From a virus, in the IMG/VR virus record IMGVR_UViG_3300027868_000016, positions 1-37,705 of that record: DNA of 37,705 nt, one strand, 5' to 3'. Position 1 is the first letter of the stretch, and each line of letters begins with the position of its first letter. The translations under genes were made by a program, and so were the position numbers. Of the stretch, positions 1-8,579 are shown one piece after another. The notes beneath the pieces are model-generated. The model was not told the origin of the DNA, ran no database searches, and saw nothing but the letters and a program-made list of their open reading frames with translations.

Positions 1-3000
1 TCTTTCTCCGGGCCCACGGTGTTCAAACAGGAGATCGAGGGCGATCTGATCGACCAAATGCAACAAGAACTCGACATTGAGTTTGCCGAGGGTGACGAAG
101 TTGTTGAGCGATTCGAGTCAGCTCAGATAAATACCGATCAAGGGCGAATCCTGCGGCTGCTCGGGCCGGTGTTGTACGGCGACATGAACAAAGTTGCTGA
201 AGTCACAGTGAAAGAGCTGTTCCAAAATGCGTTTGATGCCACTCGTACCGCAATTCTGAAAGGACAGATCGAGGACGGCGAGATAACCGTCACGGCAGAT
301 GAGGATTCGCGCACGATAACGGTCACAGACAACGGCGTTGGCATGACGCCTGAAATGATCCGTACCGGCTTACTGACGATTGGTGGAACTGAAAAAGAGG
401 GAGAGATCAATTCCGGCGGGTTCGGCATTGCCAAAATGTTATTTCTTGCTGGCGCAGCATCGACAGTGATCGAAACTGTGAGGGATGGGGTCAAATCGAC
501 CTTATCGACTACGGGCGCGGCGGTGACGCTGAATGCTGATGATCCAGCAAATCCGCTTGATCCTGACCGGCCAGCGGATGAGGCCATTCGGATTCAAGAT
601 ACTACTGAGCCGAACGGCACGAAAATGACTGTCGTTATTCCCGAGAAATTCACTGATGCAAGGGATGGTGTCGAAAAAGAGATCAAATTCGTAGCCAGTT
701 ACAAGGTTAGCGACAACACGAAAGAGCAGATACTTCATCCAAATATCACCGTCAAGCGAGACACTGGTTTTGGGCCGATTACTGAAAAGTCGGGCAAGGA
801 GTTCGAGAACGAGCTATTCACCAAGATTGGCGTTATCGAGTTTGAATGGGGCACCGCTGATTTATTGGTCAGCCGTGAGAAAACCGCTGGCTACCATAGT
901 AACGCTCAGATTAGCGTCAATGGGCTAAAACAATTCGCAAAAACATTTACAAGAAACCCTTTCGAGTTGTTGGCAGCTCCAATCAAACGGACATTTGTCG
1001 TCGATATTCACCCAAATGGCGATCCCGACGATCCTAGTTACCCGTTTACGTTGGATCGTCAAGACTTAAAGCCCCATGCCAATGCCGATATGTTGGAGAT
1101 TCAGAAGTTTCTGGCAATTCGACTAGCGGCAGATATTACTCAGGAAACCGCTAAGGGCTTCGGCAACATTCAGCAGCTCAATGAAGATGGAACGATTGGC
1201 AAGATTATCGAGTTAAAGCCAAAAATTAAAGAGGGCCGCGGGCTTCTGGCTGGTGTCGATCTGGATGCGAAGCTGTCAATTATTGACGGCCGGCTGAGTC
1301 TGGACGGTAAAGAACAAAAATTTAAGCGTAAGGACTTAGGCAAAGTTCTGTTCGAGATAGATGACTTCAAGGTTGATCAAAAGACCCTGCCGCAAGACCG
1401 GCCAATTCTGCATAACTACATGGATTTTGACGGCCCGGACGGAAAGGGTGATCTGATCTCAGTGTTGTATGAACAGTTTGGCGAGGAAAAAGTCAACGGT
1501 TATTTCAAAGAGGTCGGTGACGTTTTCCTGATACTGCGGAACGCTATAGCGTCGTTCGGAGACAAAGCTCGGTTCGAGGACATCGACAACATTGGCGTAG
1601 GTGTCAGTGTGTTGGGAAATAGGTATTACGGTGTGCATACGCACGTGCCGGCGAATTTCATGCTGATAAATCCGGGCTCTGACCCTATGGGTGAGTCAGA
1701 TTCATTTGAGGATTTGGCACCGATTGAACGACATCGACTGATCGCCAGCTCAATGCTCACGACAATGGAGCATGAAGCGGCGCACTTCTCGGAATTCAGA
1801 CATGACGTGCCATTTCTTTTCGCCATGCAGGGAATTACAGCAGTAATCAGCGCCCGCATTGGGTTGCGTGATAATCTGATTTTCAAGCTCGAGAAAGCGG
1901 TAGGAGAAAACATTGACATCTACGACTTTATCAACGAACAGCTCGCTGAAGGAAATATCACAAACCGTAGCCTCTCACTTAAAGATGTCGGCGTCGAATC
2001 TGCGCGAAGCGGAGGTGATATTACTGACGATGCGGGAGAACGCGAGGCTGACACTGAATCCCGAGATACTGGTGAACGGGATGACGGAGTTGTTGGAGAG
2101 GCTACAGCTGAGCCCGGACCTGACGAGCTTTTTGCAGGAGTTAGAGCAAACGGCACAAACGTCCCGAGCGGAAGCGTAAGCCCCAAGGCTGGCGACGGCA
2201 GCCAGCTTAACAAAGTATTTCAACAGGATCGGCGTGGCGAGATCGCCTTCGATGAGGACGGAAACGGGGCCGTCATCCGGCTGACAGAAGCCGCAAACCT
2301 GTCCACCTTCCTGCACGAATCCGGGCACCTGTTCCTCGAAATGGAAAAACGGTTCTTCCTTGATCCGTCAATTCCTGACAGCGCCAAGGCTGACGGTCAG
2401 GCCATCCTGGATTGGCTGGAAGTGGATACATTCGACGACATTGAATCCGAGCACCACGAAAAATGGGCGGTCGGCTTTGAGGCTTATCTTTTCGAGGGTA
2501 ATGCTCCAAGCCTAGAACTGAAGGGCGTATTCCGTCGTTTCGCTGCGTGGCTGGCAAAGGTGTATCAGGGGCTCCGTACCCTGCAAGTGCCGCTCACGCC
2601 TGAGATTCGAGGCGTTATGGATCGAATGCTGGCTACTGACGAACAGATCGCGGAAGTCAAAGGCAAGCTGAAATTCGAGCCGTTATTCAAAACCGCTGAA
2701 GAAGCGGGGATGACGCCTGAGAAGTTCGCGGAGTACCAGAACCAGACACAAGGCACCGCCGAGGAACGGCTACGTAAAAAGGTGCTGGCACAGCTCAGGC
2801 GCACAGCTCAGAAGTGGTGGCAGGAAGAACTCGAAGCCGTCAGAGAGGGCGCGCGAGAAGAACTGGCCGCTGAGCCGCTGTACCGGGCAATCGACTTCAT
2901 GCGTCAGAAGCTGCCACCCGAGGGCTTCATTGAAAACAAGATGGATCGGCGCACCGTCTATGAGCTGCTCGGACTGGCGGTTCCGAAGGAACTGAAAAAG

Positions 3001-6000
3001 GATCGCAACGCGGTTGATCCGTCAGTCGATACGCTGTCTGAGGCAATCGCCAAGCTCGGCGGCCTGGATCGTACCGAGGCCGAGGCACAGGGCGTCGATC
3101 CTGCTCAATGGCGCAACATCAAGGTCACAAAGATCAAAGAGGGCCGGACGGTACGAGTCAGTGTGCCGAATCCTGACAATCTGCCGCTTGGTGTGGGGAA
3201 ACCGTTATTCAGAGCTACCGGCGGTCGCTCATTTGATGGGATGCGCGAGCTGTTATCCGAACTCGGCTACATGGGACAGGATGACACCGAAAGCGCCCTG
3301 CTCGACAGGCTGCTGGCTGATCTTTCCGGCGACACTCAATACTCGAACCTCGTCGATTTCGACAAACTGTTCGAGGATCCGGCCGAGGCTACAGTCGAAA
3401 AACGCAAGGCACCGGGACAGCTGCGTGGCCTGACGAAGTTCGACGGCGCGAGCCCTGACACCATTGCGACTATATTCGGCTTCCGCTCCGGGGCTGAGCT
3501 GGTGCGTCAAATTGTGGAAACGCCGACGCTGAACGAGGCTGCTGACCGGCGGGCTCAGGCCACCATGATCGAGCGACACGGTGACATCCTGAACGACGGT
3601 ACTCTGGAACGCGAAGCCTTGGAGGCTGCACACAATACCGAGCAAGGCAATCAGATTTTGACAGAGCTGCGAGCCCTGGCTGGTCAAACTGATACTGAGG
3701 TAATCAGCGACCGCAAAGCGATCAAGCTGGCAGCCGAGAAAATCATTGGCGGTATCCGTATCAGCGCCCTGCGTCCCGCCATATACCGCAACGCCGAGGT
3801 CAAAGCCGCTCAGGATGCGCGTGAGGCACAAAAGGCCGGTGATCTGGCTGGCGCCCAAGCGGCCAAGGAAAAGCAGTATCTGAATTTCCACCTGTATCGT
3901 GCGGCAATCAGAGCGCGGGACAAGGCTCAGACGTTGAAACGCCGTGGCCGGCAGATGCAAACCAAGAAGTACTCGGACAAGGAAGCTCGGCCGGAATACA
4001 TCACGCGACTGAAGCAGCTGCTGGCGGTCTATGATTTCAAACAGGCCAACAAGGAAGCCCGCGAGAATGCCGCGCTGATCCTCGAAGGCATTAAGAGCTG
4101 GTTACGGGTGCAACAGACTGATCCTGAGTCGCCGGCCAATATCGTCGAGGTCGATACGCTGGATCGTATTGTCCACTACCGCGAAATGACGATTGACCAG
4201 CTCGAAGCGGTCATGGACGTGGCGAAGTCTCTACTGCATGCAGCCCGGAAGAACAGTCAGGCCGAGCGCGAAGCGTTCAAGGAGAACATGAAGGCTATCG
4301 CGGCCAATATCGCAGAGAAGTCCACCACGACCGAATCCCTGCCCGAAGGCGACAGCCCCATGAAATCGGTGAGGGCATGGGGTCGGGCTGCTACCGCCAC
4401 TCACCGCAAAATCGAGTCTCTGGTGCGTCAAGCTGACGGCTTTGTTGACCTTGGACCGCTGTGGCGCAGGGTCATCAAGCCCTTACTGGAAGCGAACAAC
4501 AAGCGGCTTACCATGCAGCTCAAGGCGCACGATGATCTCAACGCAATATTCCTGGGTAATGAGGGGATATTCAATGCACGTCACCGCCACCTGAGTTTCA
4601 CGTTCTCGGACGGTCGCAGCGTCAGTTACAGCCTGAACACTCGCATTGCTATCGCGCTGAATTGGGGCAATCTCGGCAACCGTGAGGCCATGCTGAATCA
4701 GGAGCATGTCGCCTTCACTGAGGAAGATATACAGCAAGTCCTGGACAGCTTGACCGACACCGATTGGGATTTGGTCGAATCAGTGTGGGACTACGTTGAC
4801 TCATTCTGGCCGCAGATAGCGGAGCTGGAAAAGTCATTTACTGGTGTGGTGCCTCGCAAGGTCGATGCCGAGCCATTCCAGACAAAGGACGGCCGCACGA
4901 TCAAAGGCGGCTACTATCCGCTGGTGACTGATGCGCGGCTCAGTTTCCGTGGCCGGCAGGAGGAAATAGAAAAACGAGCTGAACGGCTGCGAGCTGGCGG
5001 GGTGACGCGAGCGACGACGGCGCAAGGCCATACTATCGAGCGGGTAGGATTCAACGGCCGGGACGTTGATCTGTCAATAAATGTCTTGTTCAACCACGTC
5101 GATAACGTGATCCACGATATCAGCCATAGACGCGCTGTAAGCGATTCTGACGGCGTTTTGCGCAACAAGGACATCCGTAAGGCTCTGATCGCTTCCATCG
5201 GCCAGAGCAACTACAGCACGATGCTGGCACGCGTTACGGAGGTTGCGGCCGGTTTCATTCATCCGAACGAATTGGGGGCCATCGAACGCGGCCTCAGATG
5301 GGCTCGGCTGGCGCTGACGTATTCGGCGCTCGGATTCTCCATGAAGTCGGGATTCTCGCAAATGCTTGGCACCGCGACGGCCAGTGCGGAATTTGGCGCT
5401 GCGAACGTCGCTCGGGGATTCATGGATTTCTACAGCGATCCGGTCAAACACGCCGAGTTTATCAACGAGAAGTCGGTATTTATGCGCGACCGGCTGCACA
5501 CTCAGAACCGAGATACCGGCACCATATTGCGGAACCTGAAGGGCAAAACGGCATGGAACGGGCTCAGAGAACGCGCCTTTTTCTTCCTGCTGCAAGGCGA
5601 TTTAGTGGTATCCAGGGCCGTGTGGTGGATGGCCTACAATGACGGCATGGAACGTGCCGCTGATCCGAACAATACCGAGTTCGACACAGAGAATGACGCA
5701 ATCAATTTTGCCGATCGCTCGGTGTCCAGAACGCAGCAGTCCGGTCTGCTCATGGACTTGACGGCGGTGGAGAGTAAGAACGAGTTTGTCAAATTGTGGA
5801 CGGTGATGTATTCAGCGTTCTCAGCGATCTATCAGATTGCCGTCGAACAAACGAAGAAGTACCAGCTCGGCAGAATCAACGCGGTTGAGCTGACATACAA
5901 TATCGTTTGGCTGCTGGTGATCCCCGCGCTATTCGAGGAACTACTGACCGGCCGGGATGAGGATGACGATGAGGACGAACTGCTTGACTTGGTAAACAAT

Positions 6001-6327
6001 CGCTGGACGCGCTCAGTAGCAGCGTTCTCGCTCGGTACAATGGCTTTTATCCGTGAAATCGGGTGGGCCATGAGAACCGGACAGACCAGTGAGTTACCAT
6101 TGCAGCGTGTACTGAGTACGCCGATAGATTTGGCGACACAGATCGAACAAGGTGAATTGGATGCAGCGGCGATCAGATCAGCGACAGCTGTATTGGGTGC
6201 CCTGCATATACCCGGTGGCAGCCAGCTCAATAGATCGTTAAATTACTGGCTGGCATATGAAGAAGGCGACGAGGAATATTTCGACATTTGGGAGTTCCTG
6301 ATTACCGGGCCGAGAGAGGACGAATAA
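1..6327 (+). CDS. Giant polyvalent virion protein with GHKL ATPase and two HExxH motifs (5' partial)
   Basis: The reading frame is open from base 1, and the first possible start (GTG at 19) has no ribosome-binding site, so the true N-terminus is outside the window; 2102 residues follow from 19. Residue numbers count from that GTG. Near the N-terminus are the Bergerat/GHKL ATPase motifs: N-box ELFQNAFDA (66-74), DNGVGM (104-109) and glycine lid GGFGIAKM (133-140), the order seen in Hsp90/histidine-kinase-type ATPases. Two zincin-type motifs follow, HEAAH (585-589) and HESGH (766-770). The middle is charged and helical. From about residue 1760 (RWARLALTYSALGFSM) the protein resembles the C-terminal domain common in phage large polyvalent proteins (LPD38-like, from memory), with a hydrophobic stretch near 1955-1976 followed by an acidic run. 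Such proteins are packaged and delivered with the DNA; enzymatic activity is inferred. Its stop overlaps the next start by one base. Confidence 0.8.
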   Translation, partial: SFSGPTVFKQEIEGDLIDQMQQELDIEFAEGDEVVERFESAQINTDQGRILRLLGPVLYGDMNKVAEVTVKELFQNAFDATRTAILKGQIEDGEITVTADEDSRTITVTDNGVGMTPEMIRTGLLTIGGTEKEGEINSGGFGIAKMLFLAGAASTVIETVRDGVKSTLSTTGAAVTLNADDPANPLDPDRPADEAIRIQDTTEPNGTKMTVVIPEKFTDARDGVEKEIKFVASYKVSDNTKEQILHPNITVKRDTGFGPITEKSGKEFENELFTKIGVIEFEWGTADLLVSREKTAGYHSNAQISVNGLKQFAKTFTRNPFELLAAPIKRTFVVDIHPNGDPDDPSYPFTLDRQDLKPHANADMLEIQKFLAIRLAADITQETAKGFGNIQQLNEDGTIGKIIELKPKIKEGRGLLAGVDLDAKLSIIDGRLSLDGKEQKFKRKDLGKVLFEIDDFKVDQKTLPQDRPILHNYMDFDGPDGKGDLISVLYEQFGEEKVNGYFKEVGDVFLILRNAIASFGDKARFEDIDNIGVGVSVLGNRYYGVHTHVPANFMLINPGSDPMGESDSFEDLAPIERHRLIASSMLTTMEHEAAHFSEFRHDVPFLFAMQGITAVISARIGLRDNLIFKLEKAVGENIDIYDFINEQLAEGNITNRSLSLKDVGVESARSGGDITDDAGEREADTESRDTGERDDGVVGEATAEPGPDELFAGVRANGTNVPSGSVSPKAGDGSQLNKVFQQDRRGEIAFDEDGNGAVIRLTEAANLSTFLHESGHLFLEMEKRFFLDPSIPDSAKADGQAILDWLEVDTFDDIESEHHEKWAVGFEAYLFEGNAPSLELKGVFRRFAAWLAKVYQGLRTLQVPLTPEIRGVMDRMLATDEQIAEVKGKLKFEPLFKTAEEAGMTPEKFAEYQNQTQGTAEERLRKKVLAQLRRTAQKWWQEELEAVREGAREELAAEPLYRAIDFMRQKLPPEGFIENKMDRRTVYELLGLAVPKELKKDRNAVDPSVDTLSEAIAKLGGLDRTEAEAQGVDPAQWRNIKVTKIKEGRTVRVSVPNPDNLPLGVGKPLFRATGGRSFDGMRELLSELGYMGQDDTESALLDRLLADLSGDTQYSNLVDFDKLFEDPAEATVEKRKAPGQLRGLTKFDGASPDTIATIFGFRSGAELVRQIVETPTLNEAADRRAQATMIERHGDILNDGTLEREALEAAHNTEQGNQILTELRALAGQTDTEVISDRKAIKLAAEKIIGGIRISALRPAIYRNAEVKAAQDAREAQKAGDLAGAQAAKEKQYLNFHLYRAAIRARDKAQTLKRRGRQMQTKKYSDKEARPEYITRLKQLLAVYDFKQANKEARENAALILEGIKSWLRVQQTDPESPANIVEVDTLDRIVHYREMTIDQLEAVMDVAKSLLHAARKNSQAEREAFKENMKAIAANIAEKSTTTESLPEGDSPMKSVRAWGRAATATHRKIESLVRQADGFVDLGPLWRRVIKPLLEANNKRLTMQLKAHDDLNAIFLGNEGIFNARHRHLSFTFSDGRSVSYSLNTRIAIALNWGNLGNREAMLNQEHVAFTEEDIQQVLDSLTDTDWDLVESVWDYVDSFWPQIAELEKSFTGVVPRKVDAEPFQTKDGRTIKGGYYPLVTDARLSFRGRQEEIEKRAERLRAGGVTRATTAQGHTIERVGFNGRDVDLSINVLFNHVDNVIHDISHRRAVSDSDGVLRNKDIRKALIASIGQSNYSTMLARVTEVAAGFIHPNELGAIERGLRWARLALTYSALGFSMKSGFSQMLGTATASAEFGAANVARGFMDFYSDPVKHAEFINEKSVFMRDRLHTQNRDTGTILRNLKGKTAWNGLRERAFFFLLQGDLVVSRAVWWMAYNDGMERAADPNNTEFDTENDAINFADRSVSRTQQSGLLMDLTAVESKNEFVKLWTVMYSAFSAIYQIAVEQTKKYQLGRINAVELTYNIVWLLVIPALFEELLTGRDEDDDEDELLDLVNNRWTRSVAAFSLGTMAFIREIGWAMRTGQTSELPLQRVLSTPIDLATQIEQGELDAAAIRSATAVLGALHIPGGSQLNRSLNYWLAYEEGDEEYFDIWEFLITGPREDE
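1274..1288. promoter_or_regulatory. Dispersed palindrome site 1 (TGTCAA-TTA-TTGACG)
   Basis: Copy of the dispersed palindrome GTCAA-N3-TTGAC, with one outer-base mismatch to TGTCAA-N3-TTGACA. It lies inside the giant virion gene, between the ATPase motifs and the first HExxH motif. The function is unknown; see the finding on the dispersed palindrome. Confidence 0.5.
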
Positions 6328-7298
6328 TGACTATCAGCACATTGGTTATACAGTCCGGGCCGTACGCTGGCACTGGCACAACGGACACATTTGCCTACAC
6401 GTTTCGCATCCTCGCAAAAGAGGATTTGGTTGTCGTCGAAACGGACTCGCTCGGCGTTAAAACGACGCTGGTAGTCGATACCGATTACACCGTGACCGGT
6501 GTTGGTGCTGATGCCGGCGGCAACGCGGTGCGGGTAGCCGGCAATCTGCCGACCGGCTCGACGTGGCTAATTACTCGAGACACGCCTCAGACACAGACGA
6601 TTGATTACGGCTCTCAAGCCGCATTCCTACCGCAAACGTGGGAGGACGGTCTTGACAAACTGACGATGCAGGTTCAGGAAGCGGCCGAGGATCTGAAGCG
6701 GGCAATAAAGAGCCCAACAACCGAGGTCACCGTGGACTTACTGTTGCCGTTGGTGGCATCCCGCGCAAGTCAGCTGTTGGAATTTGACGCAGCTGGCTTA
6801 CCAGTGACAAACATCAACGCTATAGCGGCAGCCGCAGCCGTGAGTTCGGCACTGGCGACCGGTGTTGCGATCTCAGCCGATACGTTCACAGGTGACGGCA
6901 CTACGACAGCGTTTGTCATTAGCGTAGCCGCGGCAGCTGTGAACGGTCTGCTGATTACCATAGATGGTGTCGTTCAGCAGCCAACTGCGGATTACACGCT
7001 GGCCGGCACGACAGTCACATTCACCACGGCACCGATCAATCTGACTAAGATCGTGATACGAAACCTTGGCAACGCCAGCAGCGTTATTAACGTCAATCAA
7101 CGCGGTCAGGAAACGCTTGCCATTGGTACAGCAATCGTGACGCTGCCAATTACGCCGCCGGATGCAAACTACCGAGTGGCATTAGGTGGCGACTCGAACG
7201 AGACATTTTTTTGGTCAGGGAAATCGACCACTGGTTTTACGATAAATAGCTCTAACGCTGGCAGTACCGCGAAGGTCGATTGGCTAGTAGCTCATTGA
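6327..7298 (+). CDS. Tail fibre protein with T7 gp17-like N-terminal adaptor
   Basis: 323 residues. The start is ATG 6327, sharing one base with the preceding TAA. Residues 1-130 follow the pattern of the T7 gp17 N-terminal particle-binding domain: a Y-T-F-R strand (24-27), LVVVETD (34-40), DTDYTV (51-56), the L-I-T-R-D-T strand (81-86), TIDY (91-94), and an amphipathic helix ending in QVQEAAEDLKRAIK. Residues of about 190-255 form a second beta-rich module, starting FTGDGTTTAFV and ending in a V-I-R-N-L-G strand, of a kind recurrent in phage appendage proteins. The first domain should dock the fibre on the tail; receptor-binding parts are probably supplied by the following genes. Assignment is by pattern recognition of the family; the C-terminal half is not specifically identified. 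Confidence 0.75.
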   Translation: MTISTLVIQSGPYAGTGTTDTFAYTFRILAKEDLVVVETDSLGVKTTLVVDTDYTVTGVGADAGGNAVRVAGNLPTGSTWLITRDTPQTQTIDYGSQAAFLPQTWEDGLDKLTMQVQEAAEDLKRAIKSPTTEVTVDLLLPLVASRASQLLEFDAAGLPVTNINAIAAAAAVSSALATGVAISADTFTGDGTTTAFVISVAAAAVNGLLITIDGVVQQPTADYTLAGTTVTFTTAPINLTKIVIRNLGNASSVINVNQRGQETLAIGTAIVTLPITPPDANYRVALGGDSNETFFWSGKSTTGFTINSSNAGSTAKVDWLVAH

Positions 7299-7307
7299 GG
7301 AACTGAC

Positions 7308-8039
7308 ATGGTTACGAAAGTAAATCCGAGAATAATGGACGGCTACCTGGGCTACATCGGTCTGGACAAAAACATCAGTTATACGGTAGTCGAAGCGGAT
7401 CGCGGCAAACTGATACGAGCCAGCCAAACGGTAACGATTACCGCTCCAAGTGCTTTTGCTATGGGTGTCGGTTTTGAGTGGGGGGTTGTGAATGTCGGTG
7501 ACGATCTGGTGACGTTAGTTTGGGGTGGCAACGGCTTGCTGATTGGCAAACAACAGCTAACCCTGAATCCGCGGGAATTTATGTTGTTCTCAAATACAGG
7601 CGTCCTTTGGGATTCTATCGCGACGAACATGGCGCTGCCGTCAGATAACTTTACGGGCACCCTGACCGGCTATGCTGCCGGCCCAAGCGGGACACTCAAA
7701 TATTCCATAGTTGGCTCGCGCGCGACCATTTATCTTGACGGTACAGCAATCGAGGGAACCTCGAATGCGAACACGATGACCTTAACCGGCTTACCTTCGG
7801 GGGCGCAATGGTTGAGCCCTGATCGTGATGTGATTGTGCCCTGCATTCTGACTGACAATGGTGGTCTGGTGATCGGCAGCGCCGAGATCACGGTGGCTGC
7901 GCCGACAGTCGCTACGTTCCGTATGGGCTCACCATTAGTGACAACAGGCTTCACGGCTAGTGGCACAAAAGGACTGCCGGCAGATTTCGAGTTTAGCTAT
8001 TTGATGCGAAAACACACGGTGATACCAGCAACGGTCTGA
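7308..8039 (+). CDS. Tail fibre tip / receptor-binding-like protein
   Basis: 243 residues with GAGGA six to seven bases before ATG 7308. The N-terminal part contains short beta strands. The C-terminal half shows the recurring appendage-tip pattern G-T-L-K-Y-S-I-V-G, then GTSNANTMTLTGLPSG, then a strand with DNG and a final FTASGTKGL. I associate this pattern with the terminal beta-sandwich of phage fibres and capsid or tail decorations. It follows the T7-like adaptor gene after a 9-bp gap, so it is likely part of the same host-recognition appendage. No enzymatic motif is visible. A structural role in the virion is likely; direct receptor binding is inferred. Confidence 0.6.
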   Translation: MVTKVNPRIMDGYLGYIGLDKNISYTVVEADRGKLIRASQTVTITAPSAFAMGVGFEWGVVNVGDDLVTLVWGGNGLLIGKQQLTLNPREFMLFSNTGVLWDSIATNMALPSDNFTGTLTGYAAGPSGTLKYSIVGSRATIYLDGTAIEGTSNANTMTLTGLPSGAQWLSPDRDVIVPCILTDNGGLVIGSAEITVAAPTVATFRMGSPLVTTGFTASGTKGLPADFEFSYLMRKHTVIPATV

Positions 8040-8041
8040 CA

Positions 8042-8251
8042 ATGGCAATTTTCCGAAGAACAGATTTAGGGCAACATGAGGCTCTGCACCCCGCGGCCTT
8101 ACGGGCACTGAAGCAACGAGACAGGGATGGCGGTGACGACGATCAGCCGGGTGGACTATGGGGCAATATCAGCGGTCAGATCGACAATCAATCAGACCTG
8201 AAGATAGTCCGAGATAATCTCGAAGCCCTGGCAATGCTGATGGACAGCTGA
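8042..8251 (+). CDS. Small fibre-associated protein with a tail-fibre SDQTDLQ-like segment
   Basis: 69 residues, beginning 2 bp after the previous stop and ending 1 bp before the next GTG. The N-terminus is charged, with a run of acidic and basic residues. The C-terminal half contains WGNISGQIDNQSDLK followed by a short helix. This closely follows the W-G-x-I-x-G-x-(L/I)-x-D/N-Q-x-D-L motif common in fibre and neck-fibre shafts. On its own it is too short to be a fibre, so it may be a linker subunit or a piece of a once-longer fibre gene. Assignment to the fibre cluster rests on this motif and on position. Confidence 0.55.
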   Translation: MAIFRRTDLGQHEALHPAALRALKQRDRDGGDDDQPGGLWGNISGQIDNQSDLKIVRDNLEALAMLMDS

Positions 8252-8252
8252 C

Positions 8253-8579
8253 GTGGCGACCAAGCGAGGCATCCACGGCCAAGCGGCTCCAAGTTCCGCG
8301 GTACTGACAGATATTTATACGGTGGGGGGCGCGAAGAACGCCACTGTCAGAGTCATTATCAGCAATCGTTCGGCCACGGCGACATCGTTCAGGGTAGGGG
8401 TGGCTCCCGGTGCCGAGGCTGATAACGTGAAACACTATATTGCTTACGATACACCGATTGCTGGTAACGACACCGGCTCTACGGTGCCATTCATGGTCGA
8501 TGCTGGCGACGTGATTCGTGTTGAGGCTGCGATTGGCAGTCTTAGTTTTGTCGTGACCGGCTTGGAACAAGATGCATGA
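8253..8579 (+). CDS. Small beta-rich virion accessory protein
   Basis: 108 residues starting at GTG 8253, 1 bp after the previous stop; the stop overlaps the next gene in an ATGA junction. The sequence reads as a single beta sandwich: LTDIYTV, then ATVRVIISNR, FRVGVAPG, a HYIAYDTPI strand and a final FVVTGLEQD. Short proteins of this pattern (a V-x-V-x-x-x-N-R strand followed by FR-V-x-V-x-P-G) are frequent in phage tail-fibre regions. I do not know a defined function. There is no signal peptide, zinc motif or catalytic motif. Its tight coupling to the beta-helix gene suggests co-assembly or a stoichiometric relation. Confidence 0.55.
   Translation: MATKRGIHGQAAPSSAVLTDIYTVGGAKNATVRVIISNRSATATSFRVGVAPGAEADNVKHYIAYDTPIAGNDTGSTVPFMVDAGDVIRVEAAIGSLSFVVTGLEQDA

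Noticed and set aside
3253-3960. Long minus-strand frame of 235 codons inside the giant virion gene
   Set aside because: It is antisense to a gene with clear protein motifs, and no ribosome-binding site or family pattern was seen.
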